The notes below the pieces were generated by a model. That model saw only the letters and a program-made list of their open reading frames with translations, was not told the origin of the DNA and did no database searches. Shown in pieces: positions 6,698 to 6,839 of a stretch of DNA of 6,839 nt. The translations under genes and the position numbers were made by a program. Where the stretch lies: positions 1 to 6,839 of the forward strand of contig JAKSPW010000073.1 of the NCBI GenBank assembly GCA_024404435.1, in the 5' to 3' direction. Origin of the DNA: Clostridia bacterium. GTDB lineage: Bacteria; Bacillota; Clostridia; Oscillospirales; CAG-272. Positions within the stretch are counted from its first letter, which is position 1. Each line of letters starts with the position of its first letter.

Positions 6698-6839
6698 GCA
6701 CGTGCACTCTTTGTCCGCGTAACTGCGGGATCGACAGAAGCGTGACGTGCGGCAGATGCGGGTGTACGGATGAAGTCATGCTTGCCCGCGTGATGCTCCA
6801 CATGTGGGAGGAGCCGTGCATCAGCGGAACGCGCGGAAG
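6694..6839 (+). CDS. PflX-like (COG1313) radical SAM protein, N-terminal fragment, cut by window edge
   Basis: The first 48 residues of a protein that runs off the right edge. The opening CTLCPRNCGIDR (4-15), then LARVMLHMWEEPCISGTRG (30-48), match the start of COG1313 (PflX), radical SAM proteins annotated as putative pyruvate formate-lyase activating enzyme homologues. In that family the CxxxCxxC cluster motif follows shortly after this point, outside the window. Cysteines at 4, 7, 11, 19, 22 and 24 crowd the N-terminus and could bind an accessory Fe-S cluster or metal; two of these (19 and 24) look additional to the usual pattern as I recall it. The ATG overlaps the pncB TGA by 4 bp, so translation is probably coupled. 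True substrates of this family are poorly known, and it should not be taken as a proven activase. Confidence 0.85.
   Translation, partial: MSTCTLCPRNCGIDRSVTCGRCGCTDEVMLARVMLHMWEEPCISGTRG

Overview
The window carries two divergent, tightly packed gene clusters that fire outward from a shared AT-rich control region at about 3816-4035. The coding DNA favours G/C at third codon positions. The gene set points to a strictly anaerobic bacterium, most likely an uncultured member of the Clostridia (Bacillota): a glycyl radical enzyme, LL-diaminopimelate aminotransferase (DapL), a rhodanese-less ThiI and a PflX-type radical SAM protein. The lineage is inferred from gene families only.

Minus-strand cluster, read right to left: dapF (diaminopimelate epimerase, 3815-2964), dapL (LL-diaminopimelate aminotransferase, 2933-1749), an alpha/beta-hydrolase with a hydrophobic C-terminus and a lysine tail (1738-893), and the N-terminal 298 residues of a glycyl radical enzyme (896 to the left edge). 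Gaps are 30 bp, 10 bp and a 4-bp ATGA overlap, so this looks like one operon, with a near-consensus promoter at 3877-3849. DapL and DapF catalyse consecutive steps from tetrahydrodipicolinate via LL-DAP to meso-DAP, for lysine and peptidoglycan. The hydrolase and radical enzyme have no obvious role in that pathway.

Plus-strand cluster, read left to right: thiI (tRNA 4-thiouridine synthase, 4036-5244), pncB (nicotinate phosphoribosyltransferase, 5234-6697), and the first 48 residues of a PflX-like (COG1313) radical SAM protein (6694 to the right edge). These genes overlap by 11 and 4 bp and probably share one promoter (3969-3997).

Most of the window is ordinary housekeeping metabolism. The parts worth a second look are the unassigned glycyl radical enzyme and its coupled, possibly membrane-anchored hydrolase, a heptamer tandem repeat between dapF and dapL, and the presence of a radical-enzyme gene at one edge and an activase-like gene at the other. 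No RNA genes, mobile elements, CRISPR arrays or convincing terminators are visible, and no gene-free stretch exceeds 300 bases.
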